Of a stretch of DNA of 64,000 nucleotides, positions 45,450-54,421 are shown piece by piece. Positions within the stretch are counted from its first letter, which is position 1; every line of letters begins with the position of its first letter. The translations under genes and the position numbers were made by a program. The stretch comes from an uncultured Lysobacteraceae bacterium (GTDB taxonomy: Bacteria; Pseudomonadota; Gammaproteobacteria; Xanthomonadales; Xanthomonadaceae), in contig CADECF010000001.1 of assembly GCA_902825775.1 (NCBI GenBank), forward strand, positions 372,001 to 436,000, in the 5' to 3' direction. The notes beneath the pieces are model-generated. The model saw only the letters and a program-made list of their open reading frames with translations, did no database searches and was not told the DNA's origin.

Positions 45450-45479
45450 TTGCCAGTACGGCCGGTTGCTTTGCATACT
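45450..45479 (+). promoter_or_regulatory. Possible promoter of the cold-shock gene
   Basis: TTGCCA (45450-45455), 18 bases, then CATACT (45474-45479). It is a moderate sigma-70 match that would give a 5' leader of about 65 bases, in keeping with cold-shock genes. Confidence 0.4.
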
Positions 45480-45550
45480 CCGCCCCGTGCGCCTGGCCGC
45501 CCCACGCGCCGGCGTACGCACAACGCACCCATCATGAGGTCAGCAAAGCT

Positions 45551-45757
45551 ATGCAGTACGGCACCGTGAAATGGTTCAACGACGCCAAGGGTTTCGGTTT
45601 CATCGCACCCGAAGACGGCAGCGCCGATGTGTTCGTGCACTTCTCGGCGATCAACGCGCAGGGCTTCCGCAGCCTGCAGGAAGGCCAACGCGTCAGCTAC
45701 GAAGTCGTGCAGGGCCCGAAAGGCGCGCAAGCCGCCGGCGTGGCACCGGCGCAGTAA
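45551..45757 (+). CDS. Cold-shock protein, CspA family
   Basis: A 68-residue single cold-shock domain. RNP1 'KGFGFI' is at 13-18 and RNP2 'VFVHF' at 27-31; it begins '[14 protein letters not shown]'. These proteins bind single-stranded RNA and DNA and melt RNA structure at low temperature. Which paralogue it is cannot be told. An upstream frame to 45446 was rejected because the domain starts at this ATG. A strong terminator follows. Confidence 0.96.
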   Translation: MQYGTVKWFNDAKGFGFIAPEDGSADVFVHFSAINAQGFRSLQEGQRVSYEVVQGPKGAQAAGVAPAQ

Positions 45758-45782
45758 GAAGCGCCAGCATCGATCCATCCTG

Positions 45783-45811
45783 AGCCCCGCGCATCGTCGC
45801 GGGGCTTTTTT
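45783..45811 (+). terminator. Rho-independent terminator after the cold-shock gene
   Basis: The stem 'agccccgcg'/'cgcggggct' is followed by 'tttttct'. The classic layout and the distance of 26 bp from the stop make this secure. Confidence 0.93.
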
Positions 45812-45852
45812 CTAGGGCGCGATTCTCAAAAATCACGGATTCTCAGGCACGC

Positions 45853-47130
45853 ATGACCGCACTCCACATCGCGATCGTAGGCTACGGAACCGCCGGCCAG
45901 GCCGCCGCCGCGTTGCTGACGCGCGACGGGCACCGAGTGGAAGTGTTCGAACGCGTATCGCGGCCCGGGCCTGTCGGCGCCGGTTTTCTTCTGCAGCCGA
46001 CCGGATTGCAGGTGCTTTGGGAGATGGGCCTGCTCGATGGCGCGCTCGCGCACGGCGCCCGCATCGAGCGCCTGTACGGCGAAACCCCGCGCGGCCGTGC
46101 GGTGATGGACATGCGCTATGCCGGATTGGATTCGCGCCTGTTCGGTCTGGGCCTGCAGCGCCCGACCTTGTTCCGGCTGCTCGCGGACGCCTGGGAAAAC
46201 GACGGCAACATGCATTGCGGCACCGCCATCGTCGCGGTCGACGACGCCACCCGTCGCATGCGCGACGATAGCGGCCGATGGCACGGGCCCTACGATCTGA
46301 TCGTGGTGGCCGACGGCTCGGCATCGCAATTGCGCGGGCAGGTCGGCGAATTGCGTTTGGACCGCCCGTTTCCGTGGGGCGCGTTGTGGTGCCTGTTGCC
46401 CAGCGAAGATTGGTCTTGGCCCGCCGAATTGCGCCAGCGCTACGTCGCGGCGCGCAAGATGATCGGCATGCTGCCGGTCGGCACGCGGCCGGACGACGCC
46501 ACGCCGCGGCTGAGTTTCTTCTGGAGCCTGCCGGTAACGGACTTCGAACCTTGGCGCTCGCGAGGGTTGCCCGCATGGCGGGAGGAAATCTCGCGGATCT
46601 GGCCCGAGGCGCATCGTTGCCTCGAACACGTCACCGACGCGGCGCAATTGTCGCGCGCCAGTTACCGCGACGCCGCGCTCAAGCGGCTGCATCGCGGCAA
46701 CATGGTGCTGATCGGCGATGCCGCGCACGCCATGAGCCCGCAGTTGGGGCAGGGCGTCAACATGGCTTTGGTGGATGCGCTCGCCCTGCGCGATGCGTTG
46801 CGCGAAGAGAGCGGCGTGGAAGCCGCATTACGCCGTTACGGACGCGTGCGCAGCCGGCATGTCTTCATCTACCACTTCTGGAGCCGATGGCTGACGCCGC
46901 TGTTCCAATCGGATCGCGATCTCGTGGCCTCCGCGCGCGACCTCGCTTTCCGGCCGCTGGGCGCATTGCCGGGCGGGCGCGGCCACATGCTGCGCGTGTT
47001 GAGCGGTACCCAGCAGGGTTTGTTCCGCAAGTGGCCGCTGCAACCGGCGTTTTTGGCCAGGCTGGAGGCGCTGTCCGCGGATCGCCGCACCGCGACGCGA
47101 ATTGCGCGAGAATCCTTGCCTGCCGCCTAG
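45853..47130 (+). CDS. FAD-dependent monooxygenase (aromatic hydroxylase type)
   Basis: A 425-residue flavoprotein of the p-hydroxybenzoate hydroxylase class. The dinucleotide motif is 'IVGYGTAGQAAAALL' (about 8-22), and the second FAD motif is 'VLIGDAAHAMSPQLGQGVN'. The DG-like segment is 'LIVVADGSAS'. Such enzymes hydroxylate or epoxidise small organic molecules with NAD(P)H and oxygen; the substrate is unknown. It is followed after 10 bp by the AidB-like gene and then an L,D-transpeptidase, so the operon mixes functions. Confidence 0.85.
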   Translation: MTALHIAIVGYGTAGQAAAALLTRDGHRVEVFERVSRPGPVGAGFLLQPTGLQVLWEMGLLDGALAHGARIERLYGETPRGRAVMDMRYAGLDSRLFGLGLQRPTLFRLLADAWENDGNMHCGTAIVAVDDATRRMRDDSGRWHGPYDLIVVADGSASQLRGQVGELRLDRPFPWGALWCLLPSEDWSWPAELRQRYVAARKMIGMLPVGTRPDDATPRLSFFWSLPVTDFEPWRSRGLPAWREEISRIWPEAHRCLEHVTDAAQLSRASYRDAALKRLHRGNMVLIGDAAHAMSPQLGQGVNMALVDALALRDALREESGVEAALRRYGRVRSRHVFIYHFWSRWLTPLFQSDRDLVASARDLAFRPLGALPGGRGHMLRVLSGTQQGLFRKWPLQPAFLARLEALSADRRTATRIARESLPAA

Positions 47131-47140
47131 TGGAAAAGCC

Positions 47141-48799
47141 ATGTCCGGGTTTGAGACAAAGGTGCCCCAGACGAACGCGTTCCAGACGCACGTGGTCGAC
47201 AACCAGCCCCCGGAATTCGCGCCCCGCGATCTGTGGGCGACCGATCCCGCATTGCGCGAAGCCGTCGCGCGCGAAGGCGGCGCCGCTTTCGCCGACCGGT
47301 TGGCCGTTTACGGCGCATTGGCCGGCGACGAGTTGTACCGGCTCAGCTTCGACGCGCACCGCGACAAGCCGCGGTTGCGCACGCACGACCGCTTCGGCCA
47401 TCGCATCGATACGGTGGAATTCCATCCCCACTACCACCGCATCCTGCAGGCAGCGCTCGAGCACGGCGTTGCCGGCCTGTCGTGGTCCGAAGAAGTGCCG
47501 GGCTCGCATGTTGCGCGCGGGGCGCTGAGCTATCTGCATCACCAAGTCGAACCCGGCACCAGTTGCCCGCTGACGATGACGCATGCCGCCGTGCCCGTGC
47601 TGCGCCACGCGCCGGCGTTGCGCGAATGGGCCGACAAGGTGGCCGCATCGCAATACGATCCGCGCGATGTGCCGATCGCGCAGAAAGCCGGCGTCACGCT
47701 CGGCATGGGGATGACCGAAAAACAGGGCGGTAGCGATGTTCGCGCCAATGCGACCATCGCGACGCCGCTTTCCGAAGCGGGCGAATACTCGTTGGTGGGG
47801 CATAAATGGTTTTTCTCCGCGCCGATGTGCGACGGCTTCCTGGTGCTGGCGCAGGCGCCGGGTGGATTGAGCTGCTTCCTGATGCCGCGGCGGCTGCCGG
47901 ACGGCGCCAAGAACGCCTTCCAACTGATGCGTTTGAAGGACAAATTGGGCGACTGGTCGAACGCATCGAGCGAAGTCGAGTTCGTCGGGGCGCGGGCCTA
48001 TCGCATCGGCGACGAAGGCCGCGGCATCGCCACCATTTTGGAAATGGTGATGCTGACCCGGCTCGACTGCATGCTCGGTTCGGCCGCCGAAATGCGCATG
48101 GCTTTGGCGCAGGCGTTGCATCACTGCCGTCACCGCAAGGTTTTCGGCAAACTTCTGATCGATCAGCCGTTGATGCGCAACGTCCTCGCCGATTTGGCGA
48201 TCGAGTCGGAAGCGGCCTTGGCCCTGTCGATGCGCGTCGCGCGCGCCGTCGATGCGGCTCCGCATGATCCTGCCGAGGCCGCGTTCGCCCGGATCGCCAC
48301 GGCGGTAGGCAAGTACTGGGTATGCAAGCGCGCGCCGGCCTTCGTCAACGAAGCGCAGGAATGCCTGGGCGGGGCAGGGTACGTGGAGGAATCGATACTG
48401 CCGCGCTTGTACCGGCAGGCGCCGCTGAACTCGATTTGGGAAGGCAGCGGCAATATCCAGTGCCTGGACGTGCTGCGCGCGCTTTCGCGCGAACCGGAAA
48501 CGGGCCAAGCGCTGTTGGCCGAACTCGATGGCGCACACGGCCTTCATCGTGCGCTTGACGACACCGCCGCATCGCTACGGGTCTCGTTCGCCGACGCCAA
48601 AAACGCAGAAACCGGCGCGCGCCTGCTGGTGGAGCATCTGGCTTTGGCGTTGCAGGCGGCAGTGCTCTTGCGCGCAGGCAGCCCGGCCGCCGATGCGTTC
48701 TGCCGCAGCCGGTTGGGCGGCGAGCATGGCCTGGCGCTGGGAACCTTGCCGATGGATGCCGATTTCGCCGCGATCGTCGGTCGGGCGCACGCCGGATGA
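47141..48799 (+). CDS. AidB-like acyl-CoA dehydrogenase-family flavoprotein
   Basis: A 552-residue protein, near E. coli AidB (541). It has 'GMTEKQGGSDVRANATIA', 'YSLVGHKWFFSAPMCDGF', 'LTRLDCMLGSAAEMRMALAQ' and the C-terminal 'LGGAGYVEESILPRLYRQ' and 'NSIWEGSGNIQCLDVLRAL', typical of AidB rather than ordinary acyl-CoA dehydrogenases. AidB is part of the adaptive response to alkylation and binds DNA; no ada or alkB gene is nearby. ATG 47141 was preferred to one at 47102 inside the previous gene. The stop overlaps the next start as ATGA. Confidence 0.85.
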   Translation: MSGFETKVPQTNAFQTHVVDNQPPEFAPRDLWATDPALREAVAREGGAAFADRLAVYGALAGDELYRLSFDAHRDKPRLRTHDRFGHRIDTVEFHPHYHRILQAALEHGVAGLSWSEEVPGSHVARGALSYLHHQVEPGTSCPLTMTHAAVPVLRHAPALREWADKVAASQYDPRDVPIAQKAGVTLGMGMTEKQGGSDVRANATIATPLSEAGEYSLVGHKWFFSAPMCDGFLVLAQAPGGLSCFLMPRRLPDGAKNAFQLMRLKDKLGDWSNASSEVEFVGARAYRIGDEGRGIATILEMVMLTRLDCMLGSAAEMRMALAQALHHCRHRKVFGKLLIDQPLMRNVLADLAIESEAALALSMRVARAVDAAPHDPAEAAFARIATAVGKYWVCKRAPAFVNEAQECLGGAGYVEESILPRLYRQAPLNSIWEGSGNIQCLDVLRALSREPETGQALLAELDGAHGLHRALDDTAASLRVSFADAKNAETGARLLVEHLALALQAAVLLRAGSPAADAFCRSRLGGEHGLALGTLPMDADFAAIVGRAHAG

Positions 48800-49287
48800 G
48801 GTGCGGCGGTTTCGGCCTGCTTTTGGCCATCTGCCTACCGCATGCTGCGGCTGCCGCCACGCCGGCGATGGCGCCGCTGTCCGTGCGCGCCGACCGCATC
48901 CGCGTCGACAAATCCGAACGGCGCATGGAACTTCTGCGCGACGGCAGAGTGATCCGCCGTTATGCGATCCGTCTCGGCGACGATCCGATCGGTCCCAAGC
49001 GGCAGCAAGGCGACGAGAAAACGCCCGAGGGCCACTACCGCATCAGCGGCCGCAACCCCGCCAGCCGTTTCCATCTGTCGCTGCGCGTGTCCTATCCCAG
49101 CGACGCCGACCGCAAGCAAGCCCGCGCTCGCGGCGCCGATCCGGGCGGGGACATCATGATCCATGGCGGCAATACCGCGCTGTATCCCTTCGATTGGACC
49201 GACGGCTGCATCGCCGTCACCGACAAGGAAATCGAGGAAATCTGGAGCCTGGTGCCGACCGGCACGCCGATCCGCATCGATCCTTGA
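48796..49287 (+). CDS. L,D-transpeptidase (YkuD domain), exported
   Basis: A 163-residue protein with a signal peptide ending near residue 20 ('AAAAAT') and one YkuD domain. The catalytic pair is His123 in 'DIMIHGG' and Cys138 in 'DWTDGCIAVTDKEIEEIW'. YkuD enzymes make 3-3 crosslinks in peptidoglycan or attach lipoprotein; this short form resembles ErfK-like L,D-carboxypeptidase/transpeptidases. It overlaps the AidB-like gene by 4 nt and ends the operon. Confidence 0.92.
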   Translation: MRCGGFGLLLAICLPHAAAAATPAMAPLSVRADRIRVDKSERRMELLRDGRVIRRYAIRLGDDPIGPKRQQGDEKTPEGHYRISGRNPASRFHLSLRVSYPSDADRKQARARGADPGGDIMIHGGNTALYPFDWTDGCIAVTDKEIEEIWSLVPTGTPIRIDP

Positions 49288-49294
49288 GCCGCTT

Positions 49295-49321
49295 TGCAGA
49301 GCGGGGTTCGCTTCGCTGCTT
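49295..49321. repeat. Single GTAG-type REP-like copy, degenerate
   Basis: 'gcagagcggggttcgcttcg' is a single arm of the family seen at 6370 and 35191; no partner arm is found nearby. It lies between convergent genes. Confidence 0.55.
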
Positions 49322-49370
49322 TTGCTTGTCTCCTTCCCCTTCAAGGGAGAGCTAAAAGCAGCGTCTGCCT

Positions 49371-50285
49371 TCAGCCGGGTCCGCCCTTTTTCACCGGATG
49401 GCCGCCGAATTCGTTACGCATCGCCGACAGCAATTTGTCGGCGAAGGAATCGTCGTCGCGCGAACGCAACCGTTCCAGCAGCGATAGCGTGATCACCGGC
49501 GCCGGCACGTCCAGCGCGATGGCCTCGGCGACCGTCCAACGTCCTTCGCCCGAATCGGATACCCATGGCGCGATGCCGTCCATGCCCGGATTCTTGCGCA
49601 ATGCATCGGCGGTGAGATCCAGCAGCCACGAACGCACCACGCTGCCGGTGCGCCAGATCTCGGCGACCTGGTGCAGGTCGAAACCGAAATCCTGCTTGTG
49701 CTGCATGATCGCGAAGCCTTCCGCATAGGCCTGCATCAGGCCGTATTCGATGCCGTTGTGCACCATCTTGGCGAAATGCCCCGCGCCGGAAGCGCCGACG
49801 CGCCCCCAGCCTTTGTCGGCGGAGGGCGCCAACGTCGCGAAGATCGGGCGCAGCGATTCGATCGCCGCTTCGTCGCCGCCGATCATCAGGCTGTACCCTT
49901 CTTGCAGTCCCCAGACGCCGCCGCTCGTGCCGCAATCGACGTAATGCATGCCGTCGGCGGCGAGCGACTCGGCCCGGCGCATCGAATCCTGGTATCGCGA
50001 ATTGCCGCCGTCGATCACGATGTCGCCAGGCGCGAGCAGCGGCCGCAACGCGGCGAGCGTGTCGTCGACGATGCCGCCGGCCGGTACCATCAGCCACACC
50101 GCACGTGGCGAGGGCAGTGCCGCGATCAGCGATTGCAGCGACTCGGCGGCTAAGACGCCGCGCTCGGCGGCCGCGACACGCGCCGGCTCCATAGCATCGA
50201 AGCCATGCACGCGATGGCCGCCGCGGAGCAGCCGCTCGGCCATATTGGCGCCCATGCGGCCGAGGCCGACCATTCCGATGTTCAT
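49371..50285 (-). CDS. gnd: 6-phosphogluconate dehydrogenase, decarboxylating, short (YqeC/GntZ-like) form
   Basis: A 304-residue dehydrogenase. 'MVGLGRMGANMAERLL' opens the coenzyme fold; 'DGGNSRYQDSMRR', 'CGTSGGVWGLQEGYSLMIGG' and 'GHFAKMVHNGIEYGLMQ' (catalytic Lys and His) complete the set. It converts 6-phosphogluconate to ribulose-5-phosphate. The short form lacks the second helical half of the 470-residue enzyme and is often NAD-linked. A GGAGA site lies upstream of the ATG at 50285; a frame open to 50372 was rejected. Confidence 0.88.
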   Translation of the reverse strand: MNIGMVGLGRMGANMAERLLRGGHRVHGFDAMEPARVAAAERGVLAAESLQSLIAALPSPRAVWLMVPAGGIVDDTLAALRPLLAPGDIVIDGGNSRYQDSMRRAESLAADGMHYVDCGTSGGVWGLQEGYSLMIGGDEAAIESLRPIFATLAPSADKGWGRVGASGAGHFAKMVHNGIEYGLMQAYAEGFAIMQHKQDFGFDLHQVAEIWRTGSVVRSWLLDLTADALRKNPGMDGIAPWVSDSGEGRWTVAEAIALDVPAPVITLSLLERLRSRDDDSFADKLLSAMRNEFGGHPVKKGGPG

Positions 50286-50402
50286 GACTTTTTCTCCGCG
50301 GGGTACGAACAGATTCTCCCACGCCACGCGGACGTCGGCAGCTATATCGCCGGAACGTTCAGTCCGCGTCATGCCGCAGAGGCGCCGGACCCCTGTTCGG
50401 GA

Positions 50403-50795
50403 TTACATCCGCGCGCGCGGGAAGAGTTTTGCGCGGAGCTTTTCGCGCGCCGCGACTTTTGCCTTGTCGAACCGGATCTTCAATTTTCGATCGAAGTAGT
50501 AGAGCGCCGCCGCGGCAGGCGCCGTGATCAAGAACAGCGTCCACGGGTGATCGCGGGCGATCGAAGCGAAGGCCGGCAGATTCAAAAGCTGCCAGGCGGT
50601 TAGCGGCGAAACCAGCAAGAAAGAAAGCAGGAACCAGAACGAGAAGACCAGATACCGGTATATCCAGCGGACGATCGGATGCGGGCTGTCGATGGATTCG
50701 GTTGTGAGCTTCCAGGCGGCGATATGCCACTGCGCGAATATGCCGGCGATTCCGGCGGCGAGCGTGTGCGCGAGCAGTGCTTGGAAAAGCATCAT
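50403..50795 (-). CDS. Small membrane protein, unknown function
   Basis: About 130 residues with three hydrophobic helices (about 5-25, 45-70 and 83-100) and a very basic end ('KVAAREKLRAKLFPRARM'). The hydrophobic pattern and basic cytoplasmic tail look like a real membrane protein. I do not recognise the family. It lies alone between gnd and the ABC exporter gene on the same strand. An opposite-strand frame overlaps it but has no hydrophobic pattern. Confidence 0.6.
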   Translation of the reverse strand: MMLFQALLAHTLAAGIAGIFAQWHIAAWKLTTESIDSPHPIVRWIYRYLVFSFWFLLSFLLVSPLTAWQLLNLPAFASIARDHPWTLFLITAPAAAALYYFDRKLKIRFDKAKVAAREKLRAKLFPRARM

Positions 50796-50906
50796 CCGTT
50801 CGTTGCGCTCCGGAATCCGATCGACGGCCCGGTGCGATAATCGCGGCGGCCGGGGATGCTGTCAATGATGCCTCCAGCGATGCGGCAACGGGCCAGGTGC
50901 GTGGGT

Positions 50907-52670
50907 CTAGTCGAGGAATTGCAATCTGGCCAGTTCGGCGTACAGCCCGCCCTGCGCCAGCAGTTGCGCATGCGTGCCCTCGGCGACGATGCGGCCGCGA
51001 TCCATCACCACGATGCGGTCGGCTTTGAGCACGGTGGCCAGGCGATGGGCGATGACGAGCGTGGTGCGGCCGGCCATCAGCCGCTCCAGCGCGTGCTGCA
51101 CGGCACGCTCGCTCTGCGCGTCGAGCGCGGAGGTCGCTTCGTCGAGCAACAGGATCGGCGCATCCTTCAGCAGCGCGCGGGCGATGGCCACGCGCTGTTG
51201 CTGGCCGCCTGACAGGCGCGCGCCGCGTTCGCCGAGTTCCTCGTCGTAGCCCTTGGGCAATTCCGACAGGAATTCGTGCGCTTCAGCGGATCGCGCGGCG
51301 GCTTCGATGGCGGCGGCGTCCGCTTCCAGGCGGCCGTAGCGGATGTTGTCGCGCGCGCTGGCGGCGAAGATGGTCGGCGCTTGCGGCACCAGCGCGATGT
51401 GTTCGCGCAGGTCGGCCGGGTCGAGCCGGCGGATTTCGACGCCGTCGACGAAGATCGCGCCCGACTGCGGATCGTGGAAACGCAGCAACAGCGAGAACAC
51501 CGTACTTTTGCCGGCGCCGGACGGACCGACCAGGGCGACCGTCTCGCCGGGATTCACCTGCAACGAGAATGCGTCCAGCGCCGGCAGATCGGGGCGCATC
51601 GGATAGTGGAATGTCACATCGTCGAAACGCAGTTCGCCGCGCAACGGCTGCGGCAGCGTCTGCGCCGAAGGTGGCGCGACGACGTGCGGGGTTTCCTGCA
51701 ACAGTTCGTTGATCCGCCCCATACCGCCGGCCGCGCGCTGCAGTTCGTTCCACACTTCGGCCAGCGCGCCCACGGAGCCGCCGCCGATCAGCGCGTACAG
51801 CACGAATTGTCCCAGTGTGCCGGTCGTCATCCGGCCCGCGATCACGTCGTGCGCGCCGGACCACAGCACCAGCGTGATCGCGCCGAAGATCAAGGTGATC
51901 GCGATCGCCGTCACCCAGGCCTGCGAACGGATGCGCCTGCGCGCCGTGCCCACCGCGATCGCGATCGCGTCGCCGAAGCGCCCGCGTTCGTAAGGCTCGC
52001 GCGCATGCGCCTGAACGGTCCGCACGGCCCCTAGTGTCTCGCCGGCCAGCGCGTTGGCATCCGCCACGCGGTCCTGGCTGGCGCGCGACACTTTCTGGAT
52101 GCGGCGTCCGCCGATCACTATCGGCAGTACCGCCAAAGGAATGCCGACCAAGGCATAGGCCGCAAGACGCGGCTGGGTGACGAACAACATCACCAGCGAA
52201 CCCACGACGGTCACGCTGCTGCGCAAGGCGACCGACATGCTCGAACCCACCACGCTGCGCAGCAGTTCCGCATCCGCGGTCAATCGCGATATCAGCTCGC
52301 CGCTGCGGTTGCGGTCGTGAAACCCCGCATCGAGGCCGATCAAGTGCGCATACAGTTTGTTGCGCAGATCGGCGACGACGCGCTCGCCGAGCAGCGAAAC
52401 GAAATAGAAGCGCGCCGCGCTCGCCAGGGCGAGGACCAATGCCACGCCGAACAGGAACAGGAAGGCGCGGTCGATGTTGGTGCCGCTGGAGAACCCCTGG
52501 TCGATCATCCGGCGTACCGCCAACGGAAGACTCAGCGTCGCCACGGAAGCCACCGCAAGCGCGAACAGCCAAGCGACGAACAGGCCGCGCTGGCGCATGA
52601 CGAATGGCCAGAGCGCGCGCAGGGTGCCGATGCGCGGTTTGGGTTTGGCTTCTTCCGGAGGGCTCGACAT
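50907..52670 (-). CDS. ABC exporter half-transporter (MsbA/BmrA-like)
   Basis: A 587-residue fused membrane and ATPase protein. The N-terminal 320 residues have six helices; the ATPase has Walker A 'GPSGAGKST', Q-loop 'ALVPQAPTIFA', signature 'LSGGQQQR', Walker B 'ILLLDEATSALD' and switch 'VIAHRLAT'. It should form a homodimer that exports a lipid or drug. It is not in an lpxK context, so it is probably not MsbA itself. Substrate cannot be told. Confidence 0.9.
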   Translation of the reverse strand: MSSPPEEAKPKPRIGTLRALWPFVMRQRGLFVAWLFALAVASVATLSLPLAVRRMIDQGFSSGTNIDRAFLFLFGVALVLALASAARFYFVSLLGERVVADLRNKLYAHLIGLDAGFHDRNRSGELISRLTADAELLRSVVGSSMSVALRSSVTVVGSLVMLFVTQPRLAAYALVGIPLAVLPIVIGGRRIQKVSRASQDRVADANALAGETLGAVRTVQAHAREPYERGRFGDAIAIAVGTARRRIRSQAWVTAIAITLIFGAITLVLWSGAHDVIAGRMTTGTLGQFVLYALIGGGSVGALAEVWNELQRAAGGMGRINELLQETPHVVAPPSAQTLPQPLRGELRFDDVTFHYPMRPDLPALDAFSLQVNPGETVALVGPSGAGKSTVFSLLLRFHDPQSGAIFVDGVEIRRLDPADLREHIALVPQAPTIFAASARDNIRYGRLEADAAAIEAAARSAEAHEFLSELPKGYDEELGERGARLSGGQQQRVAIARALLKDAPILLLDEATSALDAQSERAVQHALERLMAGRTTLVIAHRLATVLKADRIVVMDRGRIVAEGTHAQLLAQGGLYAELARLQFLD

Positions 52671-52695
52671 TCTGTTTCCTGAGATTTTCTCTGAG

Positions 52696-52826
52696 CCGTC
52701 ATTTCCGCGATGGCGGGAATCCAGCGACTTTGCTCTTGCTGTTTGCGGGAGCGACTTCAGCCGCGAGCTCTTTAAGGGTGGTCTAAGGCAACCGAAGAGC
52801 TCGCGGCTGAAGCCGCTCCCACGAAA
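52696..52826. repeat. A GTCATTYCCGC-type palindrome followed by a GGAG-type REP pair
   Basis: 'gtcatttccgcgatggcggg' at about 52697-52716 is one short palindrome. From 52742 a REP pair follows: 'gcgggagcgacttcagccgc' facing 'gcggctgaagccgctcccac', ending at 52821. The two families lie side by side, not nested. No gene is seen in 52671-52847. Confidence 0.8.
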
Positions 52827-52847
52827 GCCAAAGCGAATCGTCGCTCG

Positions 52848-53432
52848 CTATTCCGCGAACCGCACCCGATTACGCGTGGCGTCGCGCAACCGCGTTTTCA
52901 AGTCGCCGATCCGGTCCAGCGGCATGGAAAGTACGAAATGGACGCCTTCGGCGTCGAAATTCTCCTCTTTTTTCTCCGCCCCGAAGGCCGCCAGCGCGGA
53001 ATGCACCTCGGCGCTGTCGGCGAAATCGCAGGAAATCCGCACTTCGCCCATCGCGATCAGCGCCACGCGGTCGGCGCGGCGCAGGCATTCGGCGGCAGCG
53101 CCGCCATAGGCGCGCACCAGGCCGCCGGCGCCGAGATTGATGCCGCCGTACCAGCGCGTCACCACGACGACCACCTGATCGAAGCCCTGTCCATCGATCG
53201 CGGCCAGGATCGGCCGCCCGGCCGTGCCGGCGGGTTCTCCGTCGTCGCTGGAGCGGTAGGCCTCGCCGATCCGGTAAGCCCAGCAATTATGCGTGGCGTC
53301 CCGGTCGCCGTTGGCCGACAACCAGCCGAGTGCGGCATCGGCGGTGGCGACGGGCGCGGCCAGCGCCAGAAAACGGCTGTGCTTGACCTCGATCGCGTGC
53401 GAGGCCGGCGCGACCAGCGTATGCAGGTTCAC
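52848..53432 (-). CDS. yigZ: YigZ/IMPACT-family protein
   Basis: A 194-residue protein with the UPF0029 signature: 'SDDGEPAGTAGRPIL' (62-76) and 'VTRWYGGINLGAGGLVRAYG' (91-110). The C-terminal half is a ferredoxin-like domain. IMPACT homologues in eukaryotes regulate translation through GCN1; bacterial YigZ has no firm function. The GTG start overlaps the stop of the anti-sigma-like gene (GTGA); the long frame further upstream belongs to that gene and was rejected. Confidence 0.9.
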   Translation of the reverse strand: MNLHTLVAPASHAIEVKHSRFLALAAPVATADAALGWLSANGDRDATHNCWAYRIGEAYRSSDDGEPAGTAGRPILAAIDGQGFDQVVVVVTRWYGGINLGAGGLVRAYGGAAAECLRRADRVALIAMGEVRISCDFADSAEVHSALAAFGAEKKEENFDAEGVHFVLSMPLDRIGDLKTRLRDATRNRVRFAE

Positions 53433-54421
53433 GGAAGGACGGGATCCGGTTTCGTCTGCTGGAAGCGCTGCAGATCTTCGGGCAGCGGCTGATCCGGATA
53501 ACGCCGCTGGAATTCGTGCAGGCTGTCGTGCGCCTGCTGCAGGTTGCCTTCGGCGATCAATTCGCGCACGCGACGCAGCCAGGCCTCGCGCACTTCCGGC
53601 GAATTGGCGTAAGCCGGCGGTTCGTCGCCGGCATCGCTGGCGCTGTCGGCGTCGACGATCGGGATGTCTTCGAACGACTGCGGTTCGCGGCGCAGTTCGG
53701 CCGATCCGGCTGCTTGCTGCGCGCGCGACGCTGCCGACTTGGCGCGCTGAGCGGTGTCGGCACTTTCTTGTTCCGCCGTCCGTGCGCGGCTCTGTTCTGC
53801 GGAGAGCACGGTCGCTTCCGCAGCCGATAAGTCGGCGCCGGCCGACGCGGCGGCATCGGCCACGGGTGCTGGCGGGGAGGGCGGCGGCGGCGCCGCTGCG
53901 GGTGCCATGGCAGGCACCGCCGTCGCGCGGCCTTCGTCGACGATGACCGGCGGCTCTTCCGGCGCTGGAACCGCTTCGCGTCGGGGCGCCGCATTTTTCG
54001 CAGCGTCTCTGCTTTCTTTCACGGCAGCGGCCGCTTGCTCGGTTTTTTCGGACAACGCCTCTGCGGAAGGGAAGGCCTCGTATTCCGGTGCAGGCGCAGG
54101 GCCTTTGACCGTCATCGCGGCGGCATCGGCAGCGACTTCGCGCATTTGCGGCGGCTCCGGCAATGGCCGCAACCGCCAAGCGATACCGACCGCCAGCGCC
54201 AACGAAGCCGCCACGCCCAGCGCCACCGGCCAGCGGCGCGCATTGCCCGGTTTGGGACGCGGACGCGACGCGACCGCATCGTGCGCGGCGGCCAGGATGC
54301 GGGCATCGACCGACGACGGCGGCCCGGCGCTGGGACCGAGCCGCGCCAGGCGCTGCGCCAGATCGCGCTCTTCCGGCGTCAACGGTTCGCGGTCGGCGGG
54401 ATGTCGGGGATCGATGCTCAT
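53429..54421 (-). CDS. Putative anti-sigma factor for the neighbouring ECF sigma
   Basis: A 330-residue protein with a short cytoplasmic part ('LTPEERDLAQRLARLGPSAG'), one membrane helix at about 64-84, and a long periplasmic region rich in Ala, Pro and Glu. The last 55 residues are more ordered ('EVREAWLRRVRELIAEGNLQ'), with a repeat-like helix-turn-helix. No zinc-binding HxxxCxxC motif is seen. Its start overlaps the sigma gene stop (ATGA), and that context is the main evidence for an anti-sigma role. Confidence 0.7.
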   Translation of the reverse strand: MSIDPRHPADREPLTPEERDLAQRLARLGPSAGPPSSVDARILAAAHDAVASRPRPKPGNARRWPVALGVAASLALAVGIAWRLRPLPEPPQMREVAADAAAMTVKGPAPAPEYEAFPSAEALSEKTEQAAAAVKESRDAAKNAAPRREAVPAPEEPPVIVDEGRATAVPAMAPAAAPPPPSPPAPVADAAASAGADLSAAEATVLSAEQSRARTAEQESADTAQRAKSAASRAQQAAGSAELRREPQSFEDIPIVDADSASDAGDEPPAYANSPEVREAWLRRVRELIAEGNLQQAHDSLHEFQRRYPDQPLPEDLQRFQQTKPDPVLP

